From the NCBI RefSeq assembly GCF_004341035.1, contig NZ_SLXK01000019.1:1-64000 (forward strand): a stretch of DNA of 64,000 bases. Direction: 5' to 3'. Shown piece by piece: positions 1 through 8,224 of this stretch. Source of the DNA: Scopulibacillus darangshiensis (GTDB lineage: Bacteria; Bacillota; Bacilli; Bacillales; Sporolactobacillaceae). The notes beneath the pieces were generated by a model. That model ran no database searches. It was not told the origin of the DNA and saw nothing but the letters and a program-made list of their open reading frames with translations. Both the position numbers and the translations under genes were made by a program. Position 1 is the first letter of the stretch. Each line of letters starts with the position of its first letter.

Positions 1-2
1 CT

Positions 3-56
3 GAGTATTATAAAGGGGTACATGGTCAGGAATATAAACTATCGGATATTCTCTAG
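3..56 (+). CDS. C-terminal end of an unidentified upstream gene (partial)
   Basis: An open frame enters from the left edge and ends at TAG 54-56, giving a 17-residue tail ending KLSDIL. It is followed at once by a strong terminator, which fits the true end of a gene. Too little is present to name it; in B. subtilis the genes next to yutF are yutD and yutE, so a yutD/yutE-region gene is a guess only. Confidence 0.45.
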   Translation, partial: EYYKGVHGQEYKLSDIL

Positions 57-65
57 CCAAAAAAG

Positions 66-95
66 GACCGGGCGCTTTTTGCCCGGTTTTTCTTA
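66..95 (+). terminator. Rho-independent terminator
   Basis: Seven-base stem ACCGGGC/GCCCGGT (67-73 with 81-87) followed by TTTTTCTT. It ends the transcript of the partial upstream gene just before yutF. Confidence 0.85.
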
Positions 96-113
96 ATAAA
101 GGAAGGTTTTAAT

Positions 114-878
114 TTGAAAAAATACGATGGTTTTTTAATTGATTTGGACGGAACAATGTACAGGGGAACGGAGCAAATCCATGAAGCAGTCGACTTTGTC
201 AAAAGGCTGAAGGAGGAAGGTCATCCTTACCTATTTGTAACAAATAATTCAACAAGAACGAAGGAACAGGTTGCTGATAAACTCATTGAATTTGGCGTCC
301 CGGCTGAGCCAGGACAGGTTCTGACAACAAGCATGGCAACCGCCCAGTTCATTAAGAATGAAAAGCCGGATGCCACGGTTTATTTTATCGGTGAAATCGG
401 TCTTAAGCAGGCGTTATCGGAATCTGGATTAACATATGAAGAAAATGAACCGGACTATGTCGTCATTGGCATGGACAGGGATATCAATTATGAAAAGCTT
501 GCGAAGGCATGCCTTGCAGTTAGAAAAGGGGCCAAGTTCTTATCAACCAACCCGGACATAGCGTTGCCAACGGAAAGGGGCTTCCTACCCGGTAATGGGT
601 CCCTCACTTCGGTGGTCAGCGTATCAACAACCATTGATCCCCTTTTTATTGGCAAGCCCGAACCAATAATTGTTGAACAGGCGCTCAAAACAATAGGGAC
701 AGCAAAAGACAAGACACTTATGATCGGCGATAATTATAATACAGATATTCTTGCAGGCTTGCGGGCCGGAGTGGATACGTTACTCGTCCATACCGGCGTA
801 ACAACAAGAGAGGCAATGGTCAATGAAAGAAAGCAGCCGACATTTGCGCTTGATTCTTTAAGCGAATGGGTGTTTTAA
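114..878 (+). CDS. yutF: HAD-superfamily sugar/nucleotide phosphatase, NagD/YutF type
   Basis: A cytoplasmic phosphatase of the HAD superfamily, class IIA (NagD-like, TIGR01457 group). Seen: motif I D10-L-D12-G-T14, motif II V-T-N-N-S around 42-46, Lys181 in GKP, and motif III GDN 205-207 with Asp211. Length of 254 residues is normal for the family. The start is a TTG at 114 placed about 8 bases after AAGGAAGG; no ATG fits. It is convergent with yutG and the two stop codons overlap. The natural substrate of YutF proteins is not well fixed; phosphorylated small metabolites are likely. Confidence 0.93.
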   Translation: MKKYDGFLIDLDGTMYRGTEQIHEAVDFVKRLKEEGHPYLFVTNNSTRTKEQVADKLIEFGVPAEPGQVLTTSMATAQFIKNEKPDATVYFIGEIGLKQALSESGLTYEENEPDYVVIGMDRDINYEKLAKACLAVRKGAKFLSTNPDIALPTERGFLPGNGSLTSVVSVSTTIDPLFIGKPEPIIVEQALKTIGTAKDKTLMIGDNYNTDILAGLRAGVDTLLVHTGVTTREAMVNERKQPTFALDSLSEWVF

Positions 879-1363
879 TCGTTCTGATCACGATTACTGT
901 GGGCCAATCTGCTTGAAGATGCCGCTGCAATCGCTCCAACAATATCATCAAGAAAGGTATGGCATTCCCCTGATGATTTATCATTTAGCTTTTCTAATAT
1001 CCCTGGTTTTTTCTTATCAATGTAGCCATAATTGGTAAAACCAATAGACCCATAGACATTGACAATTGAAAGGGCGATGACTTCATCTATTCCATAAAGA
1101 CTTTCATCACGTTTTAACATATCCAGAAGCGGTTCTTCAATCATCCCTTTTTCAGTTAACCGGTCGAGTTGAATGCCGGTTAATATGGCGTTATGGACTT
1201 CACGCTTTGTGAGAACCGCGTTAACATGTTCAAGACATTGCTCCTTCGTTAAATAAGGGTGGTATGGCTTTTGTAAAAATAAAACGAGTTCGGCGATATC
1301 CTCATTAGTCACACCGCGTTCTTTCAACCACTTTCTGGCTGTTTTCTCTACAACATCAGTCAA
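875..1363 (-). CDS. yutG: Phosphatidylglycerophosphatase A-like protein
   Basis: Homologue of B. subtilis YutG, a soluble Gram-positive member of the PgpA family, which dephosphorylates phosphatidylglycerophosphate in phospholipid synthesis. Seen: the conserved HTFLDDIVGA segment near residues 135-144 and an N-Y-G-Y-I-D-K-K-K-P-G stretch near 111-121; 162 residues. A helical N-terminal part precedes the catalytic region. The start is TTG 1361-1363 after AAGGCGGTG, about 7 bases upstream. It is convergent with yutF with overlapping stops, so the two messages are antisense at their ends. The family call is good; activity on PGP is from family knowledge. Confidence 0.87.
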   Translation of the reverse strand: MTDVVEKTARKWLKERGVTNEDIAELVLFLQKPYHPYLTKEQCLEHVNAVLTKREVHNAILTGIQLDRLTEKGMIEEPLLDMLKRDESLYGIDEVIALSIVNVYGSIGFTNYGYIDKKKPGILEKLNDKSSGECHTFLDDIVGAIAAASSSRLAHSNRDQND

Positions 1364-1507
1364 AGATGCACACCGCCTTTTTTTTCTCTAGGTTATGTTC
1401 TACACCTTATGTTTATTCAAACGCTAAGATATGGTTCATTTCCATTAGGCGACGTCATAAACTAATAAAAGAAGCTTGGATTAGAGTGGATAAAGAGGGT
1501 GAAATGG

Positions 1508-2488
1508 ATGCTTGTGCCTTTTATTTATGAACAATATGGTCTGCTATGTGAGCAGGATGAAAGCAATCGGTCATCGGGTTTATTGTATGGCAATGACAGT
1601 CTCTTTTTATTTCTAAAGAACCATTTTTACCTGCAGGATATGAGGGCTCTGGCTGGTTTGACCCATTCATTGAGACTTCAGGGCGAGGAAGATATTGCGA
1701 TGATGATACCCGACTTGCGAGGGGAGTACGTCACAACTTTTCAAGGGGTGCCCGTTGTTTTATTGTCTGTGTCAAATGATTCGAGGAAAAATGTTCAAAT
1801 GCCCGAAGAACTAGCTGGTTTCCATAACCGAAGTACGCTGGCTGCCGCAGAACAAGCGGAACACAGCTCCTATATGAATGGGACGACATATTGGGCGAAA
1901 CGGATAGATGACTTAAGAAACCAATATTATCAAAGCCTTAGACAAGAACAGCTTTCACCATTTAAAGCACGCTTTATGAGTGTTTTTCCATACTTTTCAG
2001 GGCTGGCTGAAAATGCGATTCAGTATATGACCGATCTAAGAATTGATAAAGGCTTGATTGAACCGCCTGCTGTATGTCATTATCGTTTTTCTAATGAAAC
2101 ATGGGGCAGATCCGGCAAGAGGGTCAAAAACCCGGCTGATTGGGTGATAGATCATCCTTCTAGAGATTTAGCTGAATGGTTAAGGCGCTCCGTTTGGAAT
2201 GGCCAAATTCAAACTGAACAGCAACTTATCGACTTTTTGAATCAATATCATCAAGAACGGGAGATTACATCGCATACGAAAGCGATGATTTACGGCCGAT
2301 TATTGTTCCCAATCCCCTTTATTGAAATAGCGGAGGAATACTTTGCATTGGACGGGGAACGGGACGAAGAACAGTGGTGCGGCAAGCTTGAGGCTTGTAT
2401 ATCAAGAACGGAAAGCTATGTAGCCTTTTTACGCTGGTATTCAGATCGTGTTTTTCATGATGTTAAAGTCGTTGACTGGCTTAGCTAA
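1508..2488 (+). CDS. yutH: Spore coat-associated protein YutH (CotS-like kinase fold)
   Basis: Resembles B. subtilis YutH, a spore-associated protein in the CotS/YutH group of aminoglycoside-phosphotransferase-like proteins; about 326 residues as expected. The kinase-like catalytic residues are not obvious, which is common in this group, so a structural or binding role in the coat is more likely than phosphotransfer. The start at ATG 1508 is chosen because AAAGAGGG lies 8-9 bases upstream; the GTG at 1499 directly abuts that site and is unlikely. It sits alone, upstream of a dispersed repeat. Confidence 0.82.
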   Translation: MLVPFIYEQYGLLCEQDESNRSSGLLYGNDSLFLFLKNHFYLQDMRALAGLTHSLRLQGEEDIAMMIPDLRGEYVTTFQGVPVVLLSVSNDSRKNVQMPEELAGFHNRSTLAAAEQAEHSSYMNGTTYWAKRIDDLRNQYYQSLRQEQLSPFKARFMSVFPYFSGLAENAIQYMTDLRIDKGLIEPPAVCHYRFSNETWGRSGKRVKNPADWVIDHPSRDLAEWLRRSVWNGQIQTEQQLIDFLNQYHQEREITSHTKAMIYGRLLFPIPFIEIAEEYFALDGERDEEQWCGKLEACISRTESYVAFLRWYSDRVFHDVKVVDWLS

Positions 2489-2489
2489 C

Positions 2490-2702
2490 TTAGTTAATCA
2501 TTAAGTATGGTTATGCTCCTCCACTTCGTTTTGTCGCAAGGCAGCAAAGAAGCTGATTCAAGCAGTAGCCTTTCTGACGTACATAAGTGCACTGGCTAAA
2601 GACGTAACATCCTGTTACAACGCCAGTACTAGCACGTCCTGTGCGTCGCAACTACGCCTCTGTCTTCGCCAAAGGCTCGCCAATCGGCGAGTTTTCTTTA
2701 TG
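2490..2702 (+). repeat. Dispersed intergenic repeat, copy A (long form)
   Basis: Begins TTAGTTAATCA with AAGTAT, contains a segment TGCTCC..CTTCG.TTTGTCGCAAGGCAGCA, then a GTAACA/TGTTAC hairpin, and ends with CTCGCC AATC GGCGAG TTTTCTTTA. The last 55 bases are the same as copy B2 at 4538-4631. The middle segment is shared with copy E (62129-62261) but absent from copies B2 and D, so this is the long form. No coding frame runs through it. Confidence 0.85.
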
Positions 2703-2766
2703 CGGCTTCTTTGCTCTTTAAAATCAGCTATGAGATGATAATAGAAAGCTGAAGGAGGCATGTAAC

Positions 2767-3741
2767 TTGAACAAGCCAAAGGTGTATATCACAAGAAAAT
2801 GCCCTGAAGACAGTATCAAACGCCTCAAAAATATAGCTAATATAAAGATGTGGACGGATGAGTTGGAGCCAGTGCCCCGCGATATTTTGTTAAATGAAGT
2901 AAAAGATGTTGATGCGGTATTGACCACGCTGTCTGAAGACGTTGACGAGAGTTTTTTTAGTCATGCCAATAAGTTGAAAGTGGTTGGTAATCTTGCTGTC
3001 GGCTATGACAATATTGATGTTAAGGCAGCTGAACGGCATGGGATTACAATCACCAATACACCGGATGTTTTGACAGAAACGACCGCCGATTTAGCTTTTG
3101 CTTTAATGATGGCTGTAGCCCGCCGGATTGTTGAAGCGTCAGATTATGTCAAGAAGGGGCAATGGAAAAATTGGGGGCCTCTTCTGCTGGCCGGGAAAGA
3201 TCTGCACCATAAAACCATTGGTATTGTCGGCATGGGCCGGATTGGGACAGCTCTTGCCAGGAGGGCCAAAGGCTTTGATATGGACATTCTATATCATAAT
3301 CGATCGAGGGATGAAATGGCAGAAAAGACCCTCGGAGCCGTATACGCACCGTTTGAGGATGTGTTGGAAGCAGCGGATTATGTTGTATGCCTGACGCCAT
3401 TGACGGCAGAAACTAAGGGGCTGTTTGATGGTAAAGCTTTTGAGCTTATGAAGCAGGATGCTATTTTTGTTAATGTCTCCCGAGGGCCAGTTGTGGATGA
3501 ACAGTCGCTTTACAAAGCCCTTGTGGGCGGGAAAATTGCGGGAGCAGGATTAGACGTCTTTGAAAAAGAGCCGATTTCTTCCGATCACCCGCTTTTATCA
3601 TTAGACCAGGTTGTCGCCTTGCCGCATATTGGCAGCTCAAGTATGGCAACACGCTATAAGATGATTGATTTGGCATGCTGGAACATCGCGAAAATTTTGG
3701 AAGGGAAACCGGCCGTGACGCCGGTCAAAAGCCGGGAGTAA
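2767..3741 (+). CDS. D-2-hydroxyacid dehydrogenase (glyoxylate/hydroxypyruvate reductase type)
   Basis: NAD(P)-dependent reductase of 2-oxo acids, most like D-glycerate dehydrogenase / glyoxylate reductase. Seen: Rossmann motif G-M-G-R-I-G at about 155-160 and the catalytic set Arg239 (VSRGP), Glu268 (EKEP) and His287 (PHIGS). 324 residues is normal. The TTG start at 2767 follows GAAGGAGG by 8 bases. It replaces the hom-thrC-thrB genes that follow yutH in B. subtilis, so this junction is a synteny break. Substrate preference cannot be read from sequence. Confidence 0.9.
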   Translation: MNKPKVYITRKCPEDSIKRLKNIANIKMWTDELEPVPRDILLNEVKDVDAVLTTLSEDVDESFFSHANKLKVVGNLAVGYDNIDVKAAERHGITITNTPDVLTETTADLAFALMMAVARRIVEASDYVKKGQWKNWGPLLLAGKDLHHKTIGIVGMGRIGTALARRAKGFDMDILYHNRSRDEMAEKTLGAVYAPFEDVLEAADYVVCLTPLTAETKGLFDGKAFELMKQDAIFVNVSRGPVVDEQSLYKALVGGKIAGAGLDVFEKEPISSDHPLLSLDQVVALPHIGSSSMATRYKMIDLACWNIAKILEGKPAVTPVKSRE

Positions 3742-3752
3742 TCAGCCTGGCT

Positions 3753-4325
3753 TTACACTTCCTCGAGGGTTTTATATTTTGATGTCAAAGTGTTCTTTGA
3801 CATCAGCAAATATTTTGGATTTGGTGATTTAAGGAACAATGGTGATTCTTGTTGGGCAGCAATGTAATATATGGGATACAAGGCGATATATTTGAACCAC
3901 CTGTAAAATCGGTTGGAAGTAGGCAAAATGTCAAAGCCCAGCCGGTCCGCCCCCTTATATAACATTGTAATGCCGACAATGCCTTTGATTTGATGATTCT
4001 TTTCATGATTATAGATAAATTCAGACAACCCTGGCATTGCTTGCTGCATTTGCCTGTATATGAATCTTGCTCTCTTTATTTGCCCCTTTATTTCTTTTAA
4101 TTCTTTTAACAGTAAAACATTGTGCAGATGGATCTTAATCATGACGTCATTTTTTCTTATCTTAGTGCCATCAGATAAAAGAACATCCTTTCCTTTATAG
4201 CGAACTAATTTGATCCTAAGGATGCTGGTTTGGCGCTCGCCGAGATAAGTCAGTCTGGTAAATGCAAAATACAAAGGATCAAAAAAAGCCCATATAGAAA
4301 TCATATAACATCTCACTTTTCCCAT
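3753..4325 (-). CDS. YkoP-like protein of unknown function
   Basis: Resembles the B. subtilis YkoP family: an aromatic opening (IWAFFDPLYF), then a basic region with LSDGTKI and IKIHLHN motifs and a C-terminal half rich in aromatic and basic residues. In some Bacillales this domain is fused to a polysaccharide deacetylase, which hints at a cell envelope role. The frame opens at 4397 but has no ribosome site there; GCGAGGCG precedes ATG 4325 by about 8 bases, giving 190 residues. Convergent with the dehydrogenase gene, 11 bases away. Function unknown. Confidence 0.62.
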   Translation of the reverse strand: MGKVRCYMISIWAFFDPLYFAFTRLTYLGERQTSILRIKLVRYKGKDVLLSDGTKIRKNDVMIKIHLHNVLLLKELKEIKGQIKRARFIYRQMQQAMPGLSEFIYNHEKNHQIKGIVGITMLYKGADRLGFDILPTSNRFYRWFKYIALYPIYYIAAQQESPLFLKSPNPKYLLMSKNTLTSKYKTLEEV

Positions 4326-4474
4326 GTATGTCGCCTCGCATAAAATAAATTTATGTTCCCCGCAATCTAACGGCTTTAGTTTCTCCCTATTTATCATTTC
4401 ATGCTGTTTATTTTTTATTTATACTTTAAAAATATTAAAGTTCGCTAACGCGAAAAAGAGGAATAAAGTAGAGG

Positions 4475-4539
4475 AATAAAGTATAAGTACAACTAAGGCT
4501 TCCGCCATTAAAGGCGCGGGCGATACCAAGTTTTCTTTA
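4475..4539 (+). repeat. Dispersed intergenic repeat, copy B1 (degenerate)
   Basis: AATAAAGTATAAGTACAACTAAGGCTTCCG..ATTAAAGG..GGGCGATACCAAGTTTTCTTTA. Shares the AAGTATAA start and the AAGTTTTCTTTA end with the other copies but its hairpin arm is eroded. It joins copy B2 head to tail. Confidence 0.6.
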
Positions 4540-4631
4540 GTTAATCAGAAAGTATAACTTTCTGACGCACATAAGTGCAACTACGCCTCTGTCTTCGCCA
4601 AAGGCTCGCCAATCGGCGAGTTTTCTTTATG
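4538..4631 (+). repeat. Dispersed intergenic repeat, copy B2 (short form)
   Basis: Contains a perfect CAGAAAGT-ATA-ACTTTCTG hairpin (4546-4564), then ACGCACATAAGTGCAACTACGCCTCT and a terminal CTCGCC-AATC-GGCGAG hairpin followed by TTTTCTTTA. It is nearly the same as copy D (56214-56309), and its 3' part equals the end of copy A. Confidence 0.85.
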
Positions 4632-4641
4632 TAAAAAAGAC

Positions 4642-4684
4642 GTAAAAAAGTCCTTCGACCAACAACTGCTGGTTAAAGGACTTC
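4642..4684 (-). terminator. Terminator of yutI
   Basis: On the minus strand AAGTCCTT pairs with AAGGACTT (4676-4683 with 4648-4655) around an inner AACCAGCAG stem and is followed by TTTTTTA. It lies 45 bases after the yutI stop. Confidence 0.75.
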
Positions 4685-4727
4685 ATATGGTCTATGACTA
4701 TTGGCTATAAAGATGCGCTAAGTCGCA

Positions 4728-4949
4728 TTAAAAGACTTGTTCTAATTCTCTAACGCCAGGTACTTCTTCAAGCAGTGCGCGCTCTATGCCAGCTTTTAAC
4801 GTAATCGTCGAGCTGGGGCAGCTGCCGCATGCACCCATTAAGCGAACCCTGACAACGCCATCTTCAACATCAACAAGCTCGACATCCCCGCCGTCACGTA
4901 AAAGGAACGGGCGAAGCTTTCCGAGCACTTCTTCAACTTGTTCACGCAT
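4728..4949 (-). CDS. yutI: NifU C-terminal domain Fe-S scaffold protein
   Basis: A 73-residue stand-alone NifU-like C-terminal domain, which holds or transfers Fe-S clusters in the cytoplasm. Seen: the C41-G-S-C44-P-S-S motif that binds the cluster, and the acidic [12 protein letters not shown] lead-in. Size matches B. subtilis YutI. ATG 4949 follows AAAGGGG by about 8 bases. It is divergent from yuzD, a thiol-fold protein, the same arrangement as in B. subtilis. Confidence 0.93.
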   Translation of the reverse strand: MREQVEEVLGKLRPFLLRDGGDVELVDVEDGVVRVRLMGACGSCPSSTITLKAGIERALLEEVPGVRELEQVF

Positions 4950-5127
4950 TGCGGATGACCCCTTTCATCATGCCTTATGTCTTTATTATAATATTTTATT
5001 GAAAAAAAAGCTACGGTTGGCCCTTCAGAAAAATTCACCAAATACTTTAAGTATGGACCATTGTTAGTGTAAAATAAAAGTAAGATAAAAACAACTTATA
5101 TGCTAATTAAATGGGAGGGACCTCCTG

Positions 5128-5448
5128 ATGGATAACAAAATGGAAATGACGGTGTATGGTGCTGAACAGGCTTGCCCAAGCTGTTTGCATTCTCCTTCGT
5201 CTCGGGAAACGATGGAGTGGATCCGGGCAGCCATTCAAAGAAAATACCCGGATAGTTCAATATCAATTCGTTATGTTGATATTAATCAGCCTGAGACTGA
5301 TGAAGATAAAACATTCACTGATAAGATTTTAAATGATGAGCTTTTTTATCCACTTGTTGTTACTAACGGAAAGGTCATTGGCGAGGGAAATCCAAGGCTC
5401 AAAACAATTTTTCAAACGATTGAAGAAAACGGTTTTAAATCCGCTTAA
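5128..5448 (+). CDS. yuzD: YuzD family thioredoxin-like protein (DUF1462)
   Basis: A 106-residue protein of the YuzD/DUF1462 family with a thioredoxin-like fold. Seen: C16-P-S-C19 in the position of a redox CxxC, followed by an alpha helix, and a conserved FYPLVV..G..IGEG segment near 71-87. A disulfide or metal-related role next to the Fe-S scaffold yutI is plausible but not shown. Strong GGGAGGGACC ribosome site before ATG 5128. Confidence 0.88.
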   Translation: MDNKMEMTVYGAEQACPSCLHSPSSRETMEWIRAAIQRKYPDSSISIRYVDINQPETDEDKTFTDKILNDELFYPLVVTNGKVIGEGNPRLKTIFQTIEENGFKSA

Positions 5449-5462
5449 ATTCTGCGAAAAAA

Positions 5463-5504
5463 ACAGGAGCCTCCAGAATTAGAACTGGAGGCTCTTGTTT
5501 TTTT
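5463..5504. terminator. Bidirectional terminator between yuzD and yutJ
   Basis: GAGCCTCCAG (5467-5476) pairs with CTGGAGGCTC (5485-5494), with a T-run on the right and AAAAAAAC on the left, so it can stop both converging transcripts. Confidence 0.9.
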
Positions 5505-6564
5505 ACCCATTATGATAACGATAGACCCAAAGAAGGCCTGACTTTAACAGCCTTGCGACGCGTCCTGTAACAGGAGTGCCCATCAATAATGCGAAGCCTT
5601 TTTTCTTACCTAATGATCCCATAATACCCTTAAGTTTAATTGGAGACAGATTAGGGAGTTCTTCACCGCTCCACCCCGCTTTAAGCACTTCATAAATTTG
5701 GTCGCCTTGAATTTCAGCAAGCTGAGCGCTTGGAGCATGTTCTGAAGCAGCACAATCGCCGACAACAAAGACATCAGGATTATTAGACAAATGATGATGA
5801 TCCGTGACAACAGCACGGCCGTTACGGTCCTTCTCGATCTCGAGCCCGCGGACAAGATGATGAGCTTGAATGCCAGCAGTCCATACAGTCGCATCCGTTT
5901 CTACAGGCTCATCCTTATTATAGAGAATACCCGGTTCGACTTTGGTGATATTGCTGCAGTTAACAATATCAACGCCATTTTCCGTAAACCATTGTTGAAC
6001 ATAATGGCTAAGACGCTCGGGAAAAGGCGATAAAATCCGTTCGCCGCGGTCAAACAATTGAATTTTAACATCCTTTCGGCTTTCACGAAGCTCACTAGCG
6101 ACCTCAATGCCGCTCAGACCGCCGCCGACGATGGAGACAACACTGTTTGTCGGCAGGCATTGCAAAACCTGAGCCGTTTCCCGAACCGCCCGTATTGATT
6201 GGATGCTCAGAGTGTGTTCTTTGGCGCCAGAAATGCCATGGTATTTATCCTCACAACCCAAACCAATAACCAATTTATCATATGACAGGGATTCATTACC
6301 CATTAATACTTGTTTATTATTAAGGTCAATCCCGGTTATCTCATTGTTAACAATCGTTAACTGAGGATGTTCAGGAAAAGCAACGCGCACGTGTTTATCA
6401 GAAATTGTTCCAGCAGCTAAAGCGTAATATTCTGTTTTCATGCAATGGTATGGTTCGCGGTCAATAAGTGTGACATGGAGATCCTCCGGAAGCTTTCCAG
6501 AAAAAAGATGCTGCATGATTCGCATACTTCCGTATCCGCCGCCTAAAATAAGTAAATTCTTCAT
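5503..6564 (-). CDS. yutJ: NADH dehydrogenase-like flavoprotein YutJ
   Basis: Member of the type II NADH dehydrogenase-like FAD oxidoreductases (353 residues). Seen: FAD-binding G8-G-G-Y-G12 at the N-terminus, a second nucleotide-binding G-G-G-L-S-G at 147-152, and the VFVVGD motif ending at Asp270. It is peripheral to the membrane if it works like NDH-2. The C-terminal tail (LLKSGLLWVYRYHNG) fits amphipathic membrane association. Start ATG 6564 follows AAAGGATA. Its electron acceptor is unknown; the full respiratory NDH-2 in this window is yumB. Confidence 0.9.
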   Translation of the reverse strand: MKNLLILGGGYGSMRIMQHLFSGKLPEDLHVTLIDREPYHCMKTEYYALAAGTISDKHVRVAFPEHPQLTIVNNEITGIDLNNKQVLMGNESLSYDKLVIGLGCEDKYHGISGAKEHTLSIQSIRAVRETAQVLQCLPTNSVVSIVGGGLSGIEVASELRESRKDVKIQLFDRGERILSPFPERLSHYVQQWFTENGVDIVNCSNITKVEPGILYNKDEPVETDATVWTAGIQAHHLVRGLEIEKDRNGRAVVTDHHHLSNNPDVFVVGDCAASEHAPSAQLAEIQGDQIYEVLKAGWSGEELPNLSPIKLKGIMGSLGKKKGFALLMGTPVTGRVARLLKSGLLWVYRYHNG

Positions 6565-6721
6565 CAGTTAATATCCTTTCTATTGCACATTTATCCCATA
6601 AAAAAGTATATCGAACTGTTCACATAATCACAAGATTTCCGGTGATAATTTTAATATCCGGTTCTTTCTTATTGACGCGAGATCCACTCTGACGTTAGTA
6701 TAATGAAGAGGTGAGCCCTTA

Positions 6722-6958
6722 ATGAAACCAATTATTGAGTTTTGCATGAGCAATCTCGCCAGCGGCTCGCAAAAGGCATTGGAACTTCTTGAAAAGGATC
6801 CCAACCTTGATGTTGTTGAATATACATGTCTTGGAAATTGCGGGTTATGTTATGAAGGCCCATATGCCCTTGTCAATGGTGAGTTTGTTTCAGGAGAGAC
6901 GACTGATGATTTAGTTAATAATATTTACGATTATCTTGAAGAAAATCCAATGTTTTAA
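6722..6958 (+). CDS. yuzB: YuzB family protein (DUF1450)
   Basis: 78-residue YuzB/DUF1450 protein. Seen: Cys8, then C36-L-G-N-C40-G-L-C43, a cysteine spacing that suggests thioredoxin-like [2Fe-2S] ferredoxin ancestry or metal binding. GAAGAGGTGA precedes ATG 6722. Divergent from yutJ. Function in the family is not established. Confidence 0.88.
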   Translation: MKPIIEFCMSNLASGSQKALELLEKDPNLDVVEYTCLGNCGLCYEGPYALVNGEFVSGETTDDLVNNIYDYLEENPMF

Positions 6959-6976
6959 AAAATAGATATGATAGCA

Positions 6977-7007
6977 AGGCACCGCGGTTGTTTGCGGTGC
7001 TTTTTTA
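6977..7007 (+). terminator. Terminator of yuzB
   Basis: GCACCGC (6979-6985) pairs with GCGGTGC (6994-7000), followed by TTTTTT. Confidence 0.88.
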
Positions 7008-7035
7008 AAAAGACTCATCTTACGGGGGGAGCAAT

Positions 7036-7266
7036 ATGTTTGATTTTAACCATACGTGGCCATATGAGAAGGTAATGGAAGACCTTTATTTTAATGAATG
7101 TCCGTTCTGCCGGGAATCGTCCGTTATGCTTAATATAAAAAGTGACGCGATAAAAGAGGCTTTTGACGGAGTGAAAACACACGTTGTCATGCCATGCTGC
7201 CATGAAAAACTTGTTATCGTCAGCATGGATGACGACTATATCTGGTCTGACCGGTGTTTAAGATAG
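7036..7266 (+). CDS. Small hypothetical protein with paired cysteines
   Basis: A 76-residue protein I do not recognise. Seen: C22-P-F-C25 and C54-C55-H, which could form a zinc site. The gene has a GGGGGGAGC ribosome site and lies 18 bases before dapF in the same direction, so it is likely cotranscribed with it. No signal peptide or membrane segment. Confidence 0.7.
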   Translation: MFDFNHTWPYEKVMEDLYFNECPFCRESSVMLNIKSDAIKEAFDGVKTHVVMPCCHEKLVIVSMDDDYIWSDRCLR

Positions 7267-7284
7267 AATAGGGGGCTGCTAAAA

Positions 7285-8151
7285 ATGGTAAAAAACATTC
7301 CTTTTACTAAAATGCATGGACTTGGCAATTGCTACATTTATATAGATCTAATTAGCCGTCCGCTTGAGATGGGGACCTACGCCGAAACAGCGGTGAAGGT
7401 GGCTGACCAGAATACGGGGATCGGTGCGGATGGCATGATCCTTATTTTACCGTCAAATAAGGCGGATGTTTTCATGCGCATATTTAATAAAGATGGATCG
7501 GAAGCAAAGAATTGCGGCAATGGCCTGAGATGCGTGGCCAAATATGCCTTTGAACATAACCTTGTAAAGGAACAGAAATTTACGATTGAAACGTTAGGCG
7601 GGATTGTCGAGGCTGAAATTATATTAGCAGGACAGCATGTTGAACGTGTCACGATCGACATGGGGGCGCCAATTCTTGAAAGAAAAAACATTCCGATGGC
7701 AGGAAACCCCGTGGGCAGGCCAGTGATTAAGGAATCCGTGTTCCTCGAAGGAAAAGGTTATTCGGTCACAGCTGTTTCGATGGGAAATCCTCATGCATTG
7801 TTTTTTGTAGATAATATCGAAGAAGCACCTATACACGAGTTAGGTCCAATTCTCGCTGATACCCACCCGCTGTTCCCCGAAGGTGTAAATGTAGGTTTTA
7901 TTGAAGTTTTAACGGATAATACTATTGAATATCGGGTTTGGGAAAGAGGATCAGGCATAACACAAGCATGCGGGACTGGGGCTTGTGCAGCCGTTGTGGC
8001 AGGCATTCTGGAAAATCGGCTAAAAAAGGACCAAAACATAACGGTTCATCTAAGCGGCGGTGATCTGGATATCATATGGTCATCGGATACAGAGCATGTA
8101 CTAATGACAGGTGCAGCCACAACCATTTGCGAGGGGACTTTTTACTTGTAA
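7285..8151 (+). CDS. dapF: Diaminopimelate epimerase
   Basis: Converts LL- to meso-diaminopimelate for lysine and peptidoglycan synthesis, in the cytoplasm. Seen: the two catalytic cysteines, Cys77 in NCGNGLRC and Cys229 in ACGTGAC, with the usual two symmetric halves; 288 residues. An AGGGGG site precedes ATG 7285. B. subtilis has dapF (yutL) at the same place next to yutM. Confidence 0.97.
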   Translation: MVKNIPFTKMHGLGNCYIYIDLISRPLEMGTYAETAVKVADQNTGIGADGMILILPSNKADVFMRIFNKDGSEAKNCGNGLRCVAKYAFEHNLVKEQKFTIETLGGIVEAEIILAGQHVERVTIDMGAPILERKNIPMAGNPVGRPVIKESVFLEGKGYSVTAVSMGNPHALFFVDNIEEAPIHELGPILADTHPLFPEGVNVGFIEVLTDNTIEYRVWERGSGITQACGTGACAAVVAGILENRLKKDQNITVHLSGGDLDIIWSSDTEHVLMTGAATTICEGTFYL

Positions 8152-8173
8152 CATCTATCCAAAGCTTGTTTTC

Positions 8174-8202
8174 TTGAGGTAAGCCTCTATTGGGGATATA
8201 AT
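8174..8202 (+). promoter_or_regulatory. Sigma-A-type promoter of yutM
   Basis: TTGAGG (8174-8179), 17-base spacer, TATAAT (8197-8202), ending 22 bases before the start codon. Confidence 0.65.
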
Positions 8203-8224
8203 ATTAGGAAAGAATGGAGGAGGA

